DNA of 64,000 bases from Multifurca ochricompacta. Its lineage: Eukaryota; Basidiomycota; Agaricomycetes; Russulales; Russulaceae. The notes under the pieces are model-generated. The model searched no databases. It saw nothing but the letters and a program-made list of their open reading frames with translations, and had not been told where the DNA came from. The stretch lies in contig WTXG01000025.1 in NCBI GenBank assembly GCA_022496185.1, positions 186,001 through 250,000 on the forward strand, in the 5' to 3' direction. Shown here piece after piece: positions 12,563 through 26,156 of this stretch; within the stretch, counting starts at the first letter, position 1; every line of letters begins with the position of its first letter. Position numbers and translations under genes: made by a program.

Positions 12563-14550
12563 CTAGACACTCAGTTCTGCCTTATCCCCTCTCTCTACCG
12601 CCGCTTTAAGCTCAGAGTCCGCCAACGCTGGCGCAACCCATTCGTTCAGGAACTTGTCCACTTGCTCCGGCGCACGCCCAATGAATGACCGTGGATCCAA
12701 CAGCACATCGAGCTCATCCTTGATCGGGTCAAAGTACGAGTCTTCACGCACGCGTTCAATGAGGTCATTCTCCAGCCCCAGCTGTTTCACTTGATGAGCA
12801 GCTTCGTGTGACAACACCTGAGCGCATTTTACGTGCGTGTATCCGTCAGTAAATCAAGTAAAGGAGAAGGAGAATAAAAACCTACTCGAATCCTCTCGTG
12901 AGACTCTTGTCGGTCCCCGCCCTTCTTAACAAGCGCCATGATTATGTTCTCGGTAGCCATGAATGGCAGCTCCTGCCCAATGCGCCGCGCAATCACGCGC
13001 GGGTACACTACAAGCCCCTCCGACACATTCTGCAGCGTCGTAAGCACGATGTCGGCCGTGAGGAACGCTTCAGGCAACGTCACACGTCTGTTCGCGCTGT
13101 CGTCCAGCGTGCGTTCGAACCACTGAACGCTCGCCGTCCCGAGTGCGTTCTGGTGGAGCGTCATCAGGTGCCGAGCCAGGGAGCATATGCGCTCGGACCG
13201 CATCGGGTTCCGCTTGTAAGCCATCGCGGAAGAGCCGATCTGCGTCGATTCGAACGGCTCCTCAACTTCCTGTACGTGCGCACCACACATCAGTCCGTTA
13301 TTGTCATCAGTGGGAGAAGGGGGGGGGGGGAAGGTACCTTGAGATGGGCAAGGAGGCGTAGATCAGTGGCAATTTTGTGCGCCGTTGCGCCAAAGGAAGC
13401 GAGCGGCGCAAGCACGTCAACGTCTATCTTGCGCGAATACGTCTGGGATGTGACTGGGTAGGCGTACGAGAAGCCCGACATTTCTGTTACAAGCCGGTCG
13501 AGTTCTTCAACCTTCCACAAACGCCTATTAAATAATGTATTCAGGAGAGAGCAGAAGATTATACACCTTTTCGTGATTGCCATCAAACAGCGCGAGGAAA
13601 CTGGCCTGCGTTCCCGTGGTTCCTTTAACACCACGGAAACCGAGGTCATCGCGTGCCCGCTTGATATTGCGTAGATCCCATAGCAATTCCTTCAAGGTCC
13701 CAAAGTATATGAGGAATACCCCACGAAAAAAATCAAATGGAAAGAGGCGTACCTGTAGCCACAATGTTGCGCGCTTGCCAACTGTGGTCAGCTGAGCAGG
13801 CTGAAAGTGCGTGAACCCCAAGGTAGGAAGGTCACGATATTGACTTGCGAAAGAGGCGAGGCGATTGATCACTACGGCAAGCTTTTTTAAGATCAATGTC
13901 AGGGCGGTGCGAATGAAAATGAGGTCCGCGTTGCTGCAACCAGCGTGAATATCACACACGGGTAATGAGGAATTGCATCGGCCATACGCACTCTGTAACA
14001 TAACAAGATGTCGCTCCAAGGCTACGCAGGTCCAGAATTTGACAGTAGTCGGCAGTGCAGACTCAGCAAGACATACTGAATGATCCCAGCTGCAGATGGT
14101 GCAACTGTCCCGAATGTGTGCACGTGCGCCATCACATCATGACGTCTCTTTTTCTCCTCGGCTGCAGCTATCTCGAACTGCTTCTCGTCGAGATGCTGCT
14201 CGCACACCCACAGTTAATGCTCGCCCAGACACATTGTGACAAGGAACAACGTACGAGATTTTCTTTCATCTCGTCGATCGCCGCATCAGAGATAGGCAGA
14301 CCAAGTTGTTTCTCGGCAATAGCGAGAGTGAGCCAGAGCTTACGCCAAGTGTAGAAACGGTTCTACGCTCATGACGCTGAGGAAGGGACGTTAAGAGAAG
14401 GCAAGGCTAGATACCTCGGTAGAGAACAGGTGAGCCATTTCCTTGCTGGCATAACGGCTGCAGAGCCCAGGATGAGAATTTGAGTTGACGGAGTAACTGA
14501 CGGGATACAAACCTCGAGAGGGGCGTCTGGTAAGTATCTCGTTCGGACAT
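12563..14550 (-). CDS. ADE13: Adenylosuccinate lyase
   Basis: Purine biosynthesis enzyme that splits fumarate from SAICAR and from adenylosuccinate, as a cytosolic homotetramer. The start at 14550 ([20 protein letters not shown]) joins over a short intron. Family blocks are in order: [12 protein letters not shown] (catalytic His region), [55 protein letters not shown], and the signature [16 protein letters not shown] carrying the mobile catalytic Ser loop. The C-terminus ends KAELSV. About nine exons join without any frame break, unlike several neighbours. It is transcribed divergently from LHS1 with 217 bases between the two start codons. Confidence 0.95.
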
Positions 14551-14653
14551 GTCAGTGGTCTCTAAGCAATCATGGGAATCGGAATCATCTCAAAATTGAG
14601 GTGTATGGTGTTTAGTGTAGATAAGATAAGATGGACAGAATTGTGCAAACCCG

Positions 14654-14661
14654 TGACGTGG
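14654..14661 (+). promoter_or_regulatory. LHS1: Candidate unfolded-protein-response element
   Basis: TGACGTGG, followed by C, lies 107 bases upstream of the LHS1 ATG in the ADE13-LHS1 intergenic space. TGACGTG(G/A) is the established binding core for the XBP1/Hac1-type bZIP factors of the unfolded protein response. An ER chaperone gene directly downstream makes the match meaningful; function is inferred. Confidence 0.5.
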
Positions 14662-14767
14662 CGAAACTTAGCGACACGGGACTTGTTTCTCTTTCGCTTT
14701 TTTACTTTAAATCCAACTCAGCCAATGCCATCATTACATCTCTGAGCAAAACTACCGCACCACAATT

Positions 14768-17668
14768 ATGAATATGTTTGCCAGAGGTTAACACTTCTCT
14801 CACTTCTCGCCATAACCCTCTTTTCTTCCTCGCAGTTGCAACGTCCGTTTGGCAATCGACTATGGCTCGGACTACATCAAGGCGTCCCTAATGAAACCTG
14901 GCGTGCCATTCGACGTCCTCCTAACAAAGATTCGAAACGAAAAATTCGCTCTTCAGTAGCCTGGAAAAACGGAGAGCGACTGTTTGGACAGGACGCATTC
15001 AACCTCGTACGTGTACCGCGATTGAATAATCGGGCAAGCCTCTGACGGCTGTACCTTGCATTTTTTAGGCCACACGTTCCCGAAGGATTCGTTCAACTCC
15101 ATCAAGTACCTCCTCGGGTGCCCGCCAACGCCGATGTCGTCTCGTATTACTCTACCTTCGCTCCTCCAACCGTTGCCCCGTCGACGCGCTTTACCACTGC
15201 CATGCCCAGGGGAGACAAAGGGACCTGGGACGTCGAGGAGTTTGTTGCCATGCAGTTCGCGTACATACGTGCGCTCGCTGAGAATGCTGCCGGAGAGCGC
15301 GTGAAGGACGTCGTAGTTACCGTTCCCCCCTTCTACTCGCAGTTCGAGCGCGATGCGATGGCCGACGCCGTCGAGCTCTCTGGTCTCCGTCTGCTTGCCC
15401 TCGTGAATGACGGTGCAGCAGTCGCGGTAAACTATGCAATGACGCGTCAATTCCCTAAACCGGAGCGGCACATTGTGTACGATGCCGGCGCAGCAAGCAC
15501 CCGTGCCACGGTGGCCACGTTCACTGGTCAAGGGAAAAAGACGAGACGTTGATCACAGTCAATGGGTGGGATATGATCGCCTCGCGGGCGGTACGGAGCT
15601 CGACCGCCGTTTGCGCGAAATTCTTATTGGGGAGTTCGAGCACAAGCATGGCGTGAAGATCCGTGATGACCCCAAGGCCATGATGAAGTGTGGAAGGAGG
15701 CTGAGCGCGTCAAGGCCATCTTGAGTGCCAACACTGAGGCATCTTCGCGAGTGCGCCCCGCTTTCTCAGTCTGCATAAGGCATGGCTGATCCTTTCAAGG
15801 TGGAAAGCGTTTACAACGACATAGACTTCGGCATGAAAGTGACACGCCAAGCGTTTGAAAATATCTGTGCGGACATGAAGGTTCGCTTTGTGCAACCTAT
15901 TTACGACGCCCTGGATAACGCCAATTTAACATTGGTATGTGTTCAGCTGATGCAACATCATGACATATTGAAAATAGTTGGATAGGCGGATATCGACTCG
16001 GTTATTTTGACGGGTGGGGCTTCGCGCATACCAATAGTGAGGGCAGCGCTGGTAGCTGCAGTGGGAGAGTGCGTTTTATTTTTACATGCTCTATGTGTTA
16101 TTAGTAACCACATCCTTCCAGGGAAAAGCTTGCCATGAATGTCAACTCAGATGAAGCGGCAGTCCTTGGTGCCGCATTACACGGCGCGACCCTCTCTCGG
16201 CAGTTCCGCACTAAGAACATCAAGCTCTCGGACATCGCTCCGTACGATATCCAGGTATCTTACCTCGCTGAGGCTAAGAGCACTGATGTGTCCGGCGTAC
16301 CCCCACGTACAATTACATCCACCGCGTTTGCAAGGGGTTCACGGACAGGCACGCGGAAGACTCTCACGTTTAGACGCAAGAATGACTTGTCGCTCGCATT
16401 TTCGTACAAGGAACCACCAGCTGGCGATTCCCCACTGAGCTGCTTGACGCGCGCATCTCCGGCATTGCAGAAGCATTAGCGAATATTACTGAAGCGGGTG
16501 GCGTCGACCCTGTCATCAAGGTGACTATCCTATTCTCAGAGTCTGGCTTCGTATCCGTGCCCGAGGCTATTGCTACGCAGAGATCAAGGATGATTCCATC
16601 GCGGGTGCGCTCACTAGTTTCCGAGGAGTCGTGGATGCTGATTACAGATGCAGGGAAGATTAAAAATTTCTTCGGTGACAGCTCAACGTCTTCCTCTGAA
16701 GATGAGTCACTTCAACCGCGGATTCATCTTCGTCATCTGCTGCGCCCAAGGTCACGAAAGTGGCGGCCACGCCAAAGGACATCACAATCCCCTGAATGTG
16801 ACTGTCAAGTTTACATCCGTTGCACCTATGGGACTCGAAGAGAAACGCGAAGCACGGCAACGGTGAGTTTTCTTACCCCTGGTCCTATCGAGGTCCTAAG
16901 GGCTGGGAAAACCCTATAGCTTGATCAAAATGGAGGCGGAAGAGGCGGCAATCGCCGCCCGAGAGGAACAACGCAATATCCTCGAGGGTTACTTATACAA
17001 GATGCGTGACTTACTCGAGAGCGACAGTCAACACACGTTCGTCAAATGCTCGCAAGAATCTGAGCGAAGAGCTATATCACGCCAGTTGAAAGATGTATCG
17101 AACTGGTTCAACACGCACGCAGATGAAGCACAGACGAAGGATTTTAGAGAAAAGCGCTTGTCACTCGAGTGCGTGATTTATTTTATTTATTTTCGACTGA
17201 CATATCTTTCAACTTGGGGGGATGTTTAGGGCACTAGAACGCCCGATTGTACATCGGGTCAAAGAGATCGAGGAGTTCCCACAAGTGCTCAATATTAGCC
17301 AGATGTGGAATTGGAACACGCGCTTATTCCTTGCTGACGCGCGTACGAATCTCACCGCAGAGGAACAGGCAGGCACTACGGGACGATACACCAAGACGGA
17401 ACTTGACGAACTAGAAAAGACGCTAAAGGAACACGAGTCGTGGCTAGACGAATGGGTAGAGAAACAGAGGAGCGTGCCTATGAACCACAATCCGGTGATC
17501 GAGACAGCGGAGATGCGCAAACGGGCCAATGTATTAGAGACACACCTACAACGCCTGGTGCTGAAGAAGATACCTCGAGTAAGGCCGACGAGCACGAGTG
17601 GCACTACGACGCAGGTTCAGGTTCCAGTACGCACAGATGAGCCTGGAACTAAGCATGATGAGTTGTAG
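14768..17668 (+). CDS. LHS1: ER-lumenal Hsp70 family chaperone Lhs1/GRP170
   Basis: Large Hsp70-type chaperone and nucleotide exchange factor for Kar2/BiP in the ER lumen. Visible features: a hydrophobic signal sequence around LTLLSLLAIT, then VLAIDYGSDYIKASLMKPG (phosphate-1 loop), VVVTVPPFYSQFERDA, LALVNDGAAVAVNYA, YDAGAASTRATVATF (phosphate-2), VILTGGASRIPIVRAA (adenosine loop) and NSDEAAVLGAALHGA. The C-terminal half is helical and charged and ends KHDEL, an ER retrieval signal. The ATG at 14768 is the best start, but the signal peptide needs one or two added bases to read through. Further single-base breaks are near 14855, 15075 and 15122, and several lie between 15540 and 16900. The upstream TGACGTGG fits ER-stress control. 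Confidence 0.9.
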
Positions 17669-17700
17669 ACAGACAAAGACAAAGACAACAACAATCCCCC

Positions 17701-17724
17701 AATTACAATTACAATTACAATTAC
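17701..17724 (+). repeat. (AATTAC)4 hexamer repeat
   Basis: Four perfect copies of AATTAC just 3' of the LHS1 stop, likely in its 3' UTR. Confidence 0.8.
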
Positions 17725-17899
17725 GATACAATTACACTAATTTAACTATTGTGGGAGTAAATTACTTTAAATAGGGGTGACATGGTTATCGTCATTTAAC
17801 ATTTCACTGAATCCGAAGAGTGCGTTGCTGTGTTAACCTAACCCTTCCCACCTCCTACTCAAAAGGTTGGTCGCAGTATCGATTTATTCTTACTACGAT

Positions 17900-20800
17900 A
17901 TGTCGCGTAGGAGCATCGCTGGCTCCACTTACTCACATGAGCGACGTATGTCAAAACATCGGGTCACCGATGAAGACTTGTTCAAGTGCGTAAACTGCCT
18001 TGCCATCTTCATCCATCACATATCATCATATTTTATCTCGTTAACATACACACACAATTCACAGTTATATTCTTCGAGTCGCGTAAGATTCTCTCACTCT
18101 CATGTACCAAATCTTGCTTTTGCGATTGGCCCTAACGGACATAAATCGCTAGGTACCTGAGCTACCTCATCCTCCCTAAGCCCACCAACTCCGCTAGCAG
18201 CAGTAATGGCGACACACCACGCGAAAAGGAACGTGAACACTCTTCTCGCATCTCCGGTGCTATATCAAATTCGATTACATCGATAGGGGACGTCTTTCGG
18301 GACGTCACAGCACGCGATGGCAGCAAGAGTGTCAAATTCCCCGAAAAGCTTCTCAAGGTATTAGAACAGAGACTGGAGAACATCGCTATGGGAAAGGATG
18401 CCGCGTGCGTTGCCCCCCCCCTCCTCCACCTGCAGCCCCTTCGCTTCCTACTAACTTCCTTTGAAGTTATTCGGACCAACTTCTCCGAAGAACGATGGCC
18501 GTCTTTTACGGCCAGTTCAAGGTGGAGACATTCCGGCGACAGATGAAAGAGAACCGGAAGATTGAGGAGCTCATCCTCTTGTTTGCGACACACGCGACCA
18601 GTGTCCTCAGGAAGGACCCGATACTTGCCACAGACGGCAAGTGGAATGTGGAGTTAAATAGCCACATCGTACAATTCGTTAAGCTGTTACGCGAGTCGCT
18701 CCGCAGCGTCAGCCATGTCAGTCCCGAATTGACGGCCCGCCTGGATGTGTATGCCGCCAAACTTGCACCATCGGACCAAGCGCCTAGTGACTCTGGTTAC
18801 GATTCTTCTTCTACGTCCCATCGCGACTCTATCTCCTCACCTGGAATTAATTCGAATGTGGTCGACATGTCGATGGTTAACATTGTAGCCAAGCTATTTC
18901 AGATTCGCCCTGACCTCCTCCAGCCCGAGGTCGACAAATTAAAGAGTATATGCACTGAGAGGGTATGTACGACAGCTAATTCTCATTTTATTTTATTTTT
19001 CAGGCTGAACTTTTCTGTTAGGCCGCATTATTGGATCTGAAAGTGCGCCGATGAGCATTTCTTTTTTCCGAGATCTATTTCCTGATTTGAGTTGTAGACA
19101 TGTTTGAAAAACATCGCTGCCAACGAACCTTTCCCCGGATGTCGGGAAGACTTTGATACCGAAACCGCGTGGAATTTCTGGAAGACACTCGAGACATCTC
19201 ACCTCTCCCAACTCATGGTTGTTCTCGTTCAGTTCAACCCAGAGCTTGCTAAATCCACACCGAACGATGTACTACCCAAGCGGTCGGCGGCACGAGGGTC
19301 TTTGCATGCCGCAGCTGTGCGCAGCGGTTCCATTGGCAGCCGGAGGTCTATCGTCGCAATCTCGCAAAACCTCACCGATGCGGATTTCGAAGCTGAGGAA
19401 GACGATGATGAGGTTCAAGTCGGTCACAATTTTACGTATATCCCGCCAAATCCGAAGAAGTATTACAGACGACTTTTGGAGCTATGTCTCGATGCAGACC
19501 TTGCGGCGATGCACGACCCGAACGTGAACGACGATGACCAAGTGTCGCTTGGTATTTTATCACCTCCGCACATAGAATTAATAAATGAGTGCGCGTTGCG
19601 GTGGAGGATTTCGCAGCCGTATCGCGCTGCATGCTTCTTGGACCTTATCAAACAGCTGTACGAACGCAACGAAGTGCCTTTGGACTGCATACCAGAGGCA
19701 TTCGGGGGTATTGCCAAGGTTATGAACGAAATCAATTTCGATAAATGGCCCGTTAATGACGTATGTTCCCTTACCTACCGTCCAACGGGTTACTCTGACT
19801 GATTGTCCGCAGGCCGAGTACCTGGTTAACGTGTACGGTGGCCTTGTCAGCACCTTCCTGGCATCTATGTACCATGCCATGGATGGGCTGCCTGACCTGA
19901 AGAGGGATGACATATCACCTTATATCGACTTGCTGACTCAGGTTAAAGACACGGGACTACTCGAGCGCTTCGATGTTGACATCATTGCACGAGTGCAAGA
20001 TGTCAAGGAGCGTGTGCGTGTACTTTCAGCGCACTGGCATCAGCTCCGGTCTCAGGAGTTGCAATCTACTCCCGGTGTGAATCGTGCACTCCCGCTTCTC
20101 CTGATGACAGATGACCTCGAGAAGTATGCAAAGACGCTTGACAAGAGGTTCCCAGAGCCAATCCTGCAACACGCGCCCGTCGGCGGGGGGCCGCCAGTTG
20201 GTGTCGATCTAGTTGCGCTCCTTGTGGAGGCAACGGTACCGCTGTTCTTGCGCGATTTAGAGACATCGAAGAAGAAACTATTCGAAGGCTCGATGAATGG
20301 TCCAACCCCGGACGTACCTATTCAGGATATCTTCTCGCTGTATCGGCGAACGAAGACGATCCTGGGCATGTTCGAGGCATTCTGCCCAGAGTAAGTCTCG
20401 GGTAAGAACTAAGGTGGTATTGGATATTGACCAGATCTATTCACTAGACATCCCGAAGAGTTCGACATTGGCGCCTTCTTCGAGCCGTATGTCCGACAGT
20501 GGCTCATTGAGACTGATAATAGGACAGCGCAATGGGTCCAAGCGGTGCGTTTAGCGTAACTCCTTTCATACCGCTTGCCGCTGATATAATTGCAATCAGG
20601 CGATCGCCGCAGACAAGGTTAGTCCATCCATCCAGCAGACGACGCACGGTCAGTTCTGAACTTCTTTCGAAAGTTCGAACCAGAAGGGACAGATGGGTTT
20701 AGTTCATCGATCGTTGATCTCTTTGACTCTCTGCGGAGTCCGATATCCTTCCTACAAGACCTGGAGTGGTTCGACGAGTACCAAGATGCCCGGTTCTTCA

Positions 20801-22826
20801 CTAGCCTTGCTAAAGTGGGTTTACCCTACAATAGATATATGGGATAGTTTCTCACTGCGTTTCTTTCTTTGTGCAGACCGTCAGCAAGGCCGTTGAACAA
20901 TATTGCCGAAGTATTGAAGAACTTTTCATGACGGAAATGTTCCCACGACCGACAGACTACCTTCAGCCACAAAAGTCATCCGCATGGCTTGAAAAAGCAA
21001 AACAGTTGGCTCAAGGTGAGAAGAAGATCGAACCATTCCACTTCCAGCCTGCATCTTGCGTCAAGTTGAATAACGTCGATGGGGCACGGAAACTTCTGGA
21101 TAACATGTATAACCAGATACAAGCAGACAGGCTCACGGAAGTCATCGAAACGCATGCACCGCCTGTTCCGAGTAAGAACGAAAATCCACGTTTTTTGTTC
21201 ACGGTCAAGATTGTCATGGCCGAGGAGCTGGTTCCTTTGGACAGTAGTCCATCATCGACATTGGACACATTCGTGACACTAAGTGATCAAGACGGACATC
21301 GCGTAGCAAAGACGCGGACCATATACGAAACTCTCAACCCTCGATGTACGCGTTACCTTTCTACCTACTATAGGACGTCTGTTGAATTCACCCACTTTCG
21401 AATTGTAGGGGAAGAGACGTTCGATATCTCTATAGAAAAACCCCTCTGGCTCATGGTCAGTATTCGCGATCGTGCGCTGGTGGGTAAACATGACACTGTT
21501 GGGAGAGAATACATCTGCCTTGACCCGAAGCGTTTCGGTGACTTACTCGTACACGATTTATGGCTCAACCTCGATACACAAGGACGTATCCTTTTGCGTG
21601 TAAGTATGGAAGGCGAGAAGGACGATATCCAGTTCTACTTCGGTCGTGCTTTCCGTTCACTGAAACGCAGTGAGGGTGACATGGTCCGTATATTCATCGA
21701 CAAGGTACGACATACGCGAAGTATGTGATGCGCAATCCATTCACGATTCATCACCTCAGATGTCGCCGTTCATCCGCCAGTCGATCTCTCGCAACGTTCT
21801 GAAGTCCCTTGTTAAGGGGGATTCAAGGCTGGACTACAACAGGGCCCTTGGGAATGTCACAGCTCTGTACCGCTCAGCGCTTGGCAGCACTGCCTCAGAG
21901 GTTCAAATACCTCTACCTTCAGAGGAGAAACCGCGTGTCAAGCCTGGCGAGCTCAGCGACGTCGAGATTGAACAGGCCATCGTCGCATTGTTTGACTACT
22001 TTGACGAGAACCTCCAGACGCTTAACACATACCTTGGAGAGTCGACGAAAGAGATGGTCATGACACGAGTGTGGAAGGAGATCTTAGCGACAATCGAGGG
22101 ATTGCTGATCCCACCACTTTCGGAGACGTCGAGCGATATGAAGCCGCTGACAGATAAGGAGGTGGATATTGTCTTCAAATGGCTCAAGGCAAGTGTCCTG
22201 TCAGTCGTATGAACCCAACAGTCGATGACACATTTTACAGTTCTTACGGGATTACTTCCATGCTGGCGGAGAAGGGCCTGTCCCACTCGAGAATTTGCAG
22301 AATCAGAAGTACCGGGACATTGTCTCGATTCGTTTGTACTACGATTGGGACACGTACGTCCCTATACCCTGCTCAACACGTCTGGTTGATAGCATTTACT
22401 CCTGTCAGGGACATGCTTATGGAGGAGTGTGTTCGCATGATGCAGCAGACCCTCCGTGCGTCACCATCGATTAAGAAGCGCGCGAAGAGCGTATATTCCC
22501 AGCGGAATCTTGGTACTATCAAAGATCGCAAGCGAGAGAAGAAAGAAGAGAAAGAAATCAGCAATGGCGAAACTATCATGCGTATTCTCCGAATGCGGTA
22601 TGTCCAATTTCGGATTCCATTCTAGTTTTGCCTACGCTGAAACGCGCGCAGACCGAATACGTCCGACTTCATTGCACAGCAACTGCAGATCTTGGCGACG
22701 ATGCAAGCCGAACAGGAACAGCGCGAGCGCCAACAGCAGAAACGGAAAGTGCAGAGGCCAGGCGGCGCTGCTCGCGTCTCAGATATGCCATCGGTGCCCG
22801 AGATACCCCCCGGACCGCTCGCATAG
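17900..22826 (+). CDS. Munc13/UNC-13-like protein with MHD and C2 domains (Ync13 type)
   Basis: Predicted vesicle-priming/exocytosis factor of about 1,400 residues. The start is MSRRSIAGSTYSHERRMSKH. A DUF810/UNC-13-like helical region leads to MHD1 (around the LVNVYGGLVSTFLASMYHAM stretch and on to about 20400). A C2 domain follows at about 21190-21620: FLFTVKIVMAEELVPLD, DTFVTLSDQDGHRVAKTRT, and NPRWEETFDI across an intron at 21345-21409. An MHD2-like block comes next (about 21960-22190, then FLRDYFHAGGEG and LYYDWDTD). The last exon is Gln-rich and ends VPEIPPGPLA at 22826. Fungal relatives such as fission yeast Ync13 couple exocytosis and endocytosis at division sites. All joints I checked keep frame over almost 5 kb, so the gene looks intact. 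Confidence 0.88.
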
Positions 22827-23276
22827 GATTGGATTATAGAATACCTGCTATTCTTCTCGGCGTTGCCTTTTTCTTTCGTCTTTTCATCTTGCGGATACCT
22901 TTCATGTCATACCATCTCCCCCTCGCTGATCACTCATTGGCTTTCATTGTATTCGCTTATTGCTTGTCGCCCTGCCTGAAGATCTGACGATGTTTCCCTC
23001 GAATTTTTGGTCGCTTTCATGTATGAATTTATTGGACAACTAATAACCATTACAGGATAATGGTACGGCACCTTACTATCGCATTTTTTTATGATGAATG
23101 ACATCGCTAAGAGCAGTCACCCTTATCTCATGACATTTTGGATCCCGGTGCTGGGGCTTTCCTGAGATAAAATCTGATGATGATCAAACTATGTGTTTCG
23201 TGATGAATGGGATTTTGTACAATCTATTATAACAAAAAAAAAAAAGTTTCCATCAGCAGAGATCGTAAAAGTGCCT
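22827..23276. other. Convergent intergenic region
   Basis: About 450 bp holding the 3' ends of the Munc13-like gene and of the GMC oxidoreductase. It is AT-rich with a poly-A run at 23233-23246. No gene. Confidence 0.5.
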
Positions 23277-26156
23277 TCATGAGGTTGATGAACCAGCCGC
23301 CTTGATGACATCCCCAGCCTGTATGAGACGATTTTCAAGTCAGCAAGGAAGGCAGAACAGGCGAGATTGCACCAAGGTGAGAAGGAGATGGTCACCTTTT
23401 CAGCGATCGCGAACACAGTCGCCAAGGGTGCCACGGAGAAAGTGAGCGGAATGACGCTGGCATCTACGACACGCAAATTGGCGGTGCGGTGTACTTTAAA
23501 GTCCGGAGCGACGACGCCTGGGAACGGGAGAGCGTGAGCGCGACAAAAAAAAAGGGAGGGGAGGGAGGGGAGAGTGAGACACTCACCCCTCAAGTATTCT
23601 GGTGCGAGCGCGGCCGTTCCTATAGGATGGAAAGTCGACTGTGGACGCGAGGCACGACAATGTCAGCGTGCGTGTCACATAATGTCATCACGGGACAACG
23701 GTTTTTTTGTTTTTTATTTTTATTTTTTAAATACTGGCAATGAGATAACTCACGATTGCATTTCCACGTGCGTAGCTGGCCCACTCGTCGAATGTATTGA
23801 CGCGGTCCTCACCAGGGGCGTTCTCATTGATGAGGAGCTCACTGATTGGCTCCGCATGCATCCATTTGCGAAGCCATGCGGTGGTGATCGCATGGAACGC
23901 AACATCTGCGAGAATGCTTGTTATCAATATAAACTGCCCATACGTAGTTGTTTGAGGATCAGAGGACTCAACCGAATTTATGACCGAAATACTTCGGGTC
24001 GATGAGGGGAGGAGAATGAGGATCAGAAGAGTTAATGTGCTTTGCAAAACCCACGCATGAGCGATCATCATCGTTATGAGTCCCTCAGAGGATAGCATTC
24101 TGAGCAGACTTACCACTGAGCCACGCGTAAATGGATGCTACAATCAATATTAGCCAAATAGCTTATGAAAAAAGGGGGTTGTTTCGAGTACGCACCAGAT
24201 GGAAGACGATGGGTGTGGCATAGGATGTATCTGGGCTTGGAACTGATCCGGCTCCTCCAGCAGAAAGCAAAAGGAACTCTGCCCATCCGATCTCACCCTC
24301 GTCGAACCATTTACGGAGGAGCTGGTATTGAACGGCTTGGAGAGGAGAATTGTCGCCGCTGACAGGCCCCGGGATGAGAGAGGACAGCAGCTCGATGTCT
24401 TCCTTGGAAAGGACGGCTTGCAGTGGAACGCTGCCGGTGGCGGCGGTGTCATATGTGAGAATGCCCGTCTTCGTTTCCGCACTTCACAATGTTTCATCAC
24501 CAAAGCAGGTAGCAGCGAGAATTCAGTTATACGCACTGCAATGCTATCTGCTCTTGCGCAAAAGTGGCGTTGATGCGCATCTCGTCTGTTGAAAGCGGAT
24601 GCGCGACGGGTAAGGCACCGTCATTAAGATGAAACACGACTTACCGAGAGTCTTGACATGCTTCTTCGCAACGTAGTCGATCAGAGTGTAGGTCTGATCC
24701 AGTAGGTTCTCTCCCACTCCAGGAAGGTCAATCAAGGTCTCAATACCGAAGCTTTTCAGTAAATTCCTATCGCCAATCCCAGAAAGCTCCAAAAGCTGAG
24801 GGGTCTTAAACGTGCCTGAAAAAAAAAGTCGCACGTCAAAACCAAGGTAAGAGAGGGGGAGAGAAGGGGTTTGACGTACCAGCGGACACGATAATCTCCT
24901 TCTTGGCGTTCACCTTGTACTTTTCTCCACCAGACACAAATTCTACGGCCTCTGCGACTCGCAGCGTCTTCTCGTCCTTGCTTTTGTCGTTGAACAGCAC
25001 CTTGGTGGCTTCGGCTCCGGTGAGCACGACGAGGTTTTTCCTGTTAGCATTTGGCTCGAAGTATCCGGTTAGAGATGAAGATCGAGTTCCCGATCGGGGG
25101 TCGACCGCTCGAGCAGGAGTGAAGAAGCCAGTAGCATTGCCAGTTTCCTGCACGAAAAGGCAACGTGGGCCAGGATCAGAAGACGCTCTCATTTCCACCA
25201 TTTAAGGAGTGGTAGCGGTTTGTGGGGGGAGAGGGGGCACTTACAGGGTTCGAGCTGGTACGAGCTCCAAGAGAATTCGCAGATGCGACAGATTCTTCGA
25301 TCAGGCCAGGATAGAAATTGTTGTAGCTAATTTGCATAGGCCCACCCGTGCCGAACGCGTCCCCCAACGCGGGGTCTGCTTGTCCACCGGGAAGGGTCTT
25401 GATTGGTGGGTGAGTCCAGTTTTCGGCCTTGCGATAGTACGGTTGGATGGCGTCGAAGGACCAGGTAGGACCATTTCCAAGCTCTGTACCCCATACATCA
25501 AACTCCTCCTGCGATGGACGCTGCCAGAGCACGTCGCTGATCATGCTCGAACCGCCAAGTACGCGAGCACTGCAACGCACGCAAAACCAAACCCATGATT
25601 CAGTCGAACAGGCAAAACACGAAGAGGGGAGGGGGAGGGGGGAGGGGGGAAGGACAACGAGAAGGAAAAAAAAAAAGGGAAATGGCTACATACACAGTCT
25701 CTTGCACGACGCGCCCATCGAGACCTTCCTGGGGAACGCTCTTCAAATTCCAGTCATAATTTGGGTCGCCAAAAACAAGACCATAGTTCACGACCCAATC
25801 GATGCGGGGATCCGCGCCAGGTGGGACGTACCCACCTGCCTCGAGCACGCCACCCGAACACTCTCATCCTCAGTGAGGCGCGCGGCAAGCACGAGCCCCG
25901 CCGTTCCACCACCGACGATGACATAATCATACTCCTGAGCAATGAACTCACGCGCTGAAGAAGCGAGCGCCGCGGGACGTGACGGGGTCGTGCCAGCCTT
26001 ACTACCACCGACACTTGATCCAGAGCTGGTCAATGCGCCGAGGCGATCGCCCAAATTCTGCACGACGGGGAGATACTCTAGGGTTTCAGGGTAGTAATAA
26101 ACGCCAAGCGCCGCGAGCGCCGCGACAGATGAGAGCGTGAGGAGTCCGCGAGACAT
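23277..26156 (-). CDS. GMC family FAD-dependent oxidoreductase
   Basis: Glucose-methanol-choline family flavoenzyme, possibly of the aryl-alcohol-oxidase type; the substrate cannot be assigned. The N-terminus MSRGLLTLSSVAALAALGV is hydrophobic and acts as a signal peptide or anchor. The FAD dinucleotide fold follows (YDYVIVGGGTAGLVLAARL). GMC signature 1 is the LGGSSMISDVLWQRPS region and signature 2 is SAGTFKTPQLLELSGIG. The C-terminal block has HRTANLRVVDASVIPLTFS, carrying the conserved N-L-R-V-V-D-A-S motif, and ends KAGDVIKAAGSSTS after a final intron. At least seven introns are present. One base seems missing near 25840, between VRV and LEAGGYVPPG, in the FAD-binding region. Exons between about 23600 and 24640 are only partly resolved. 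Confidence 0.85.
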
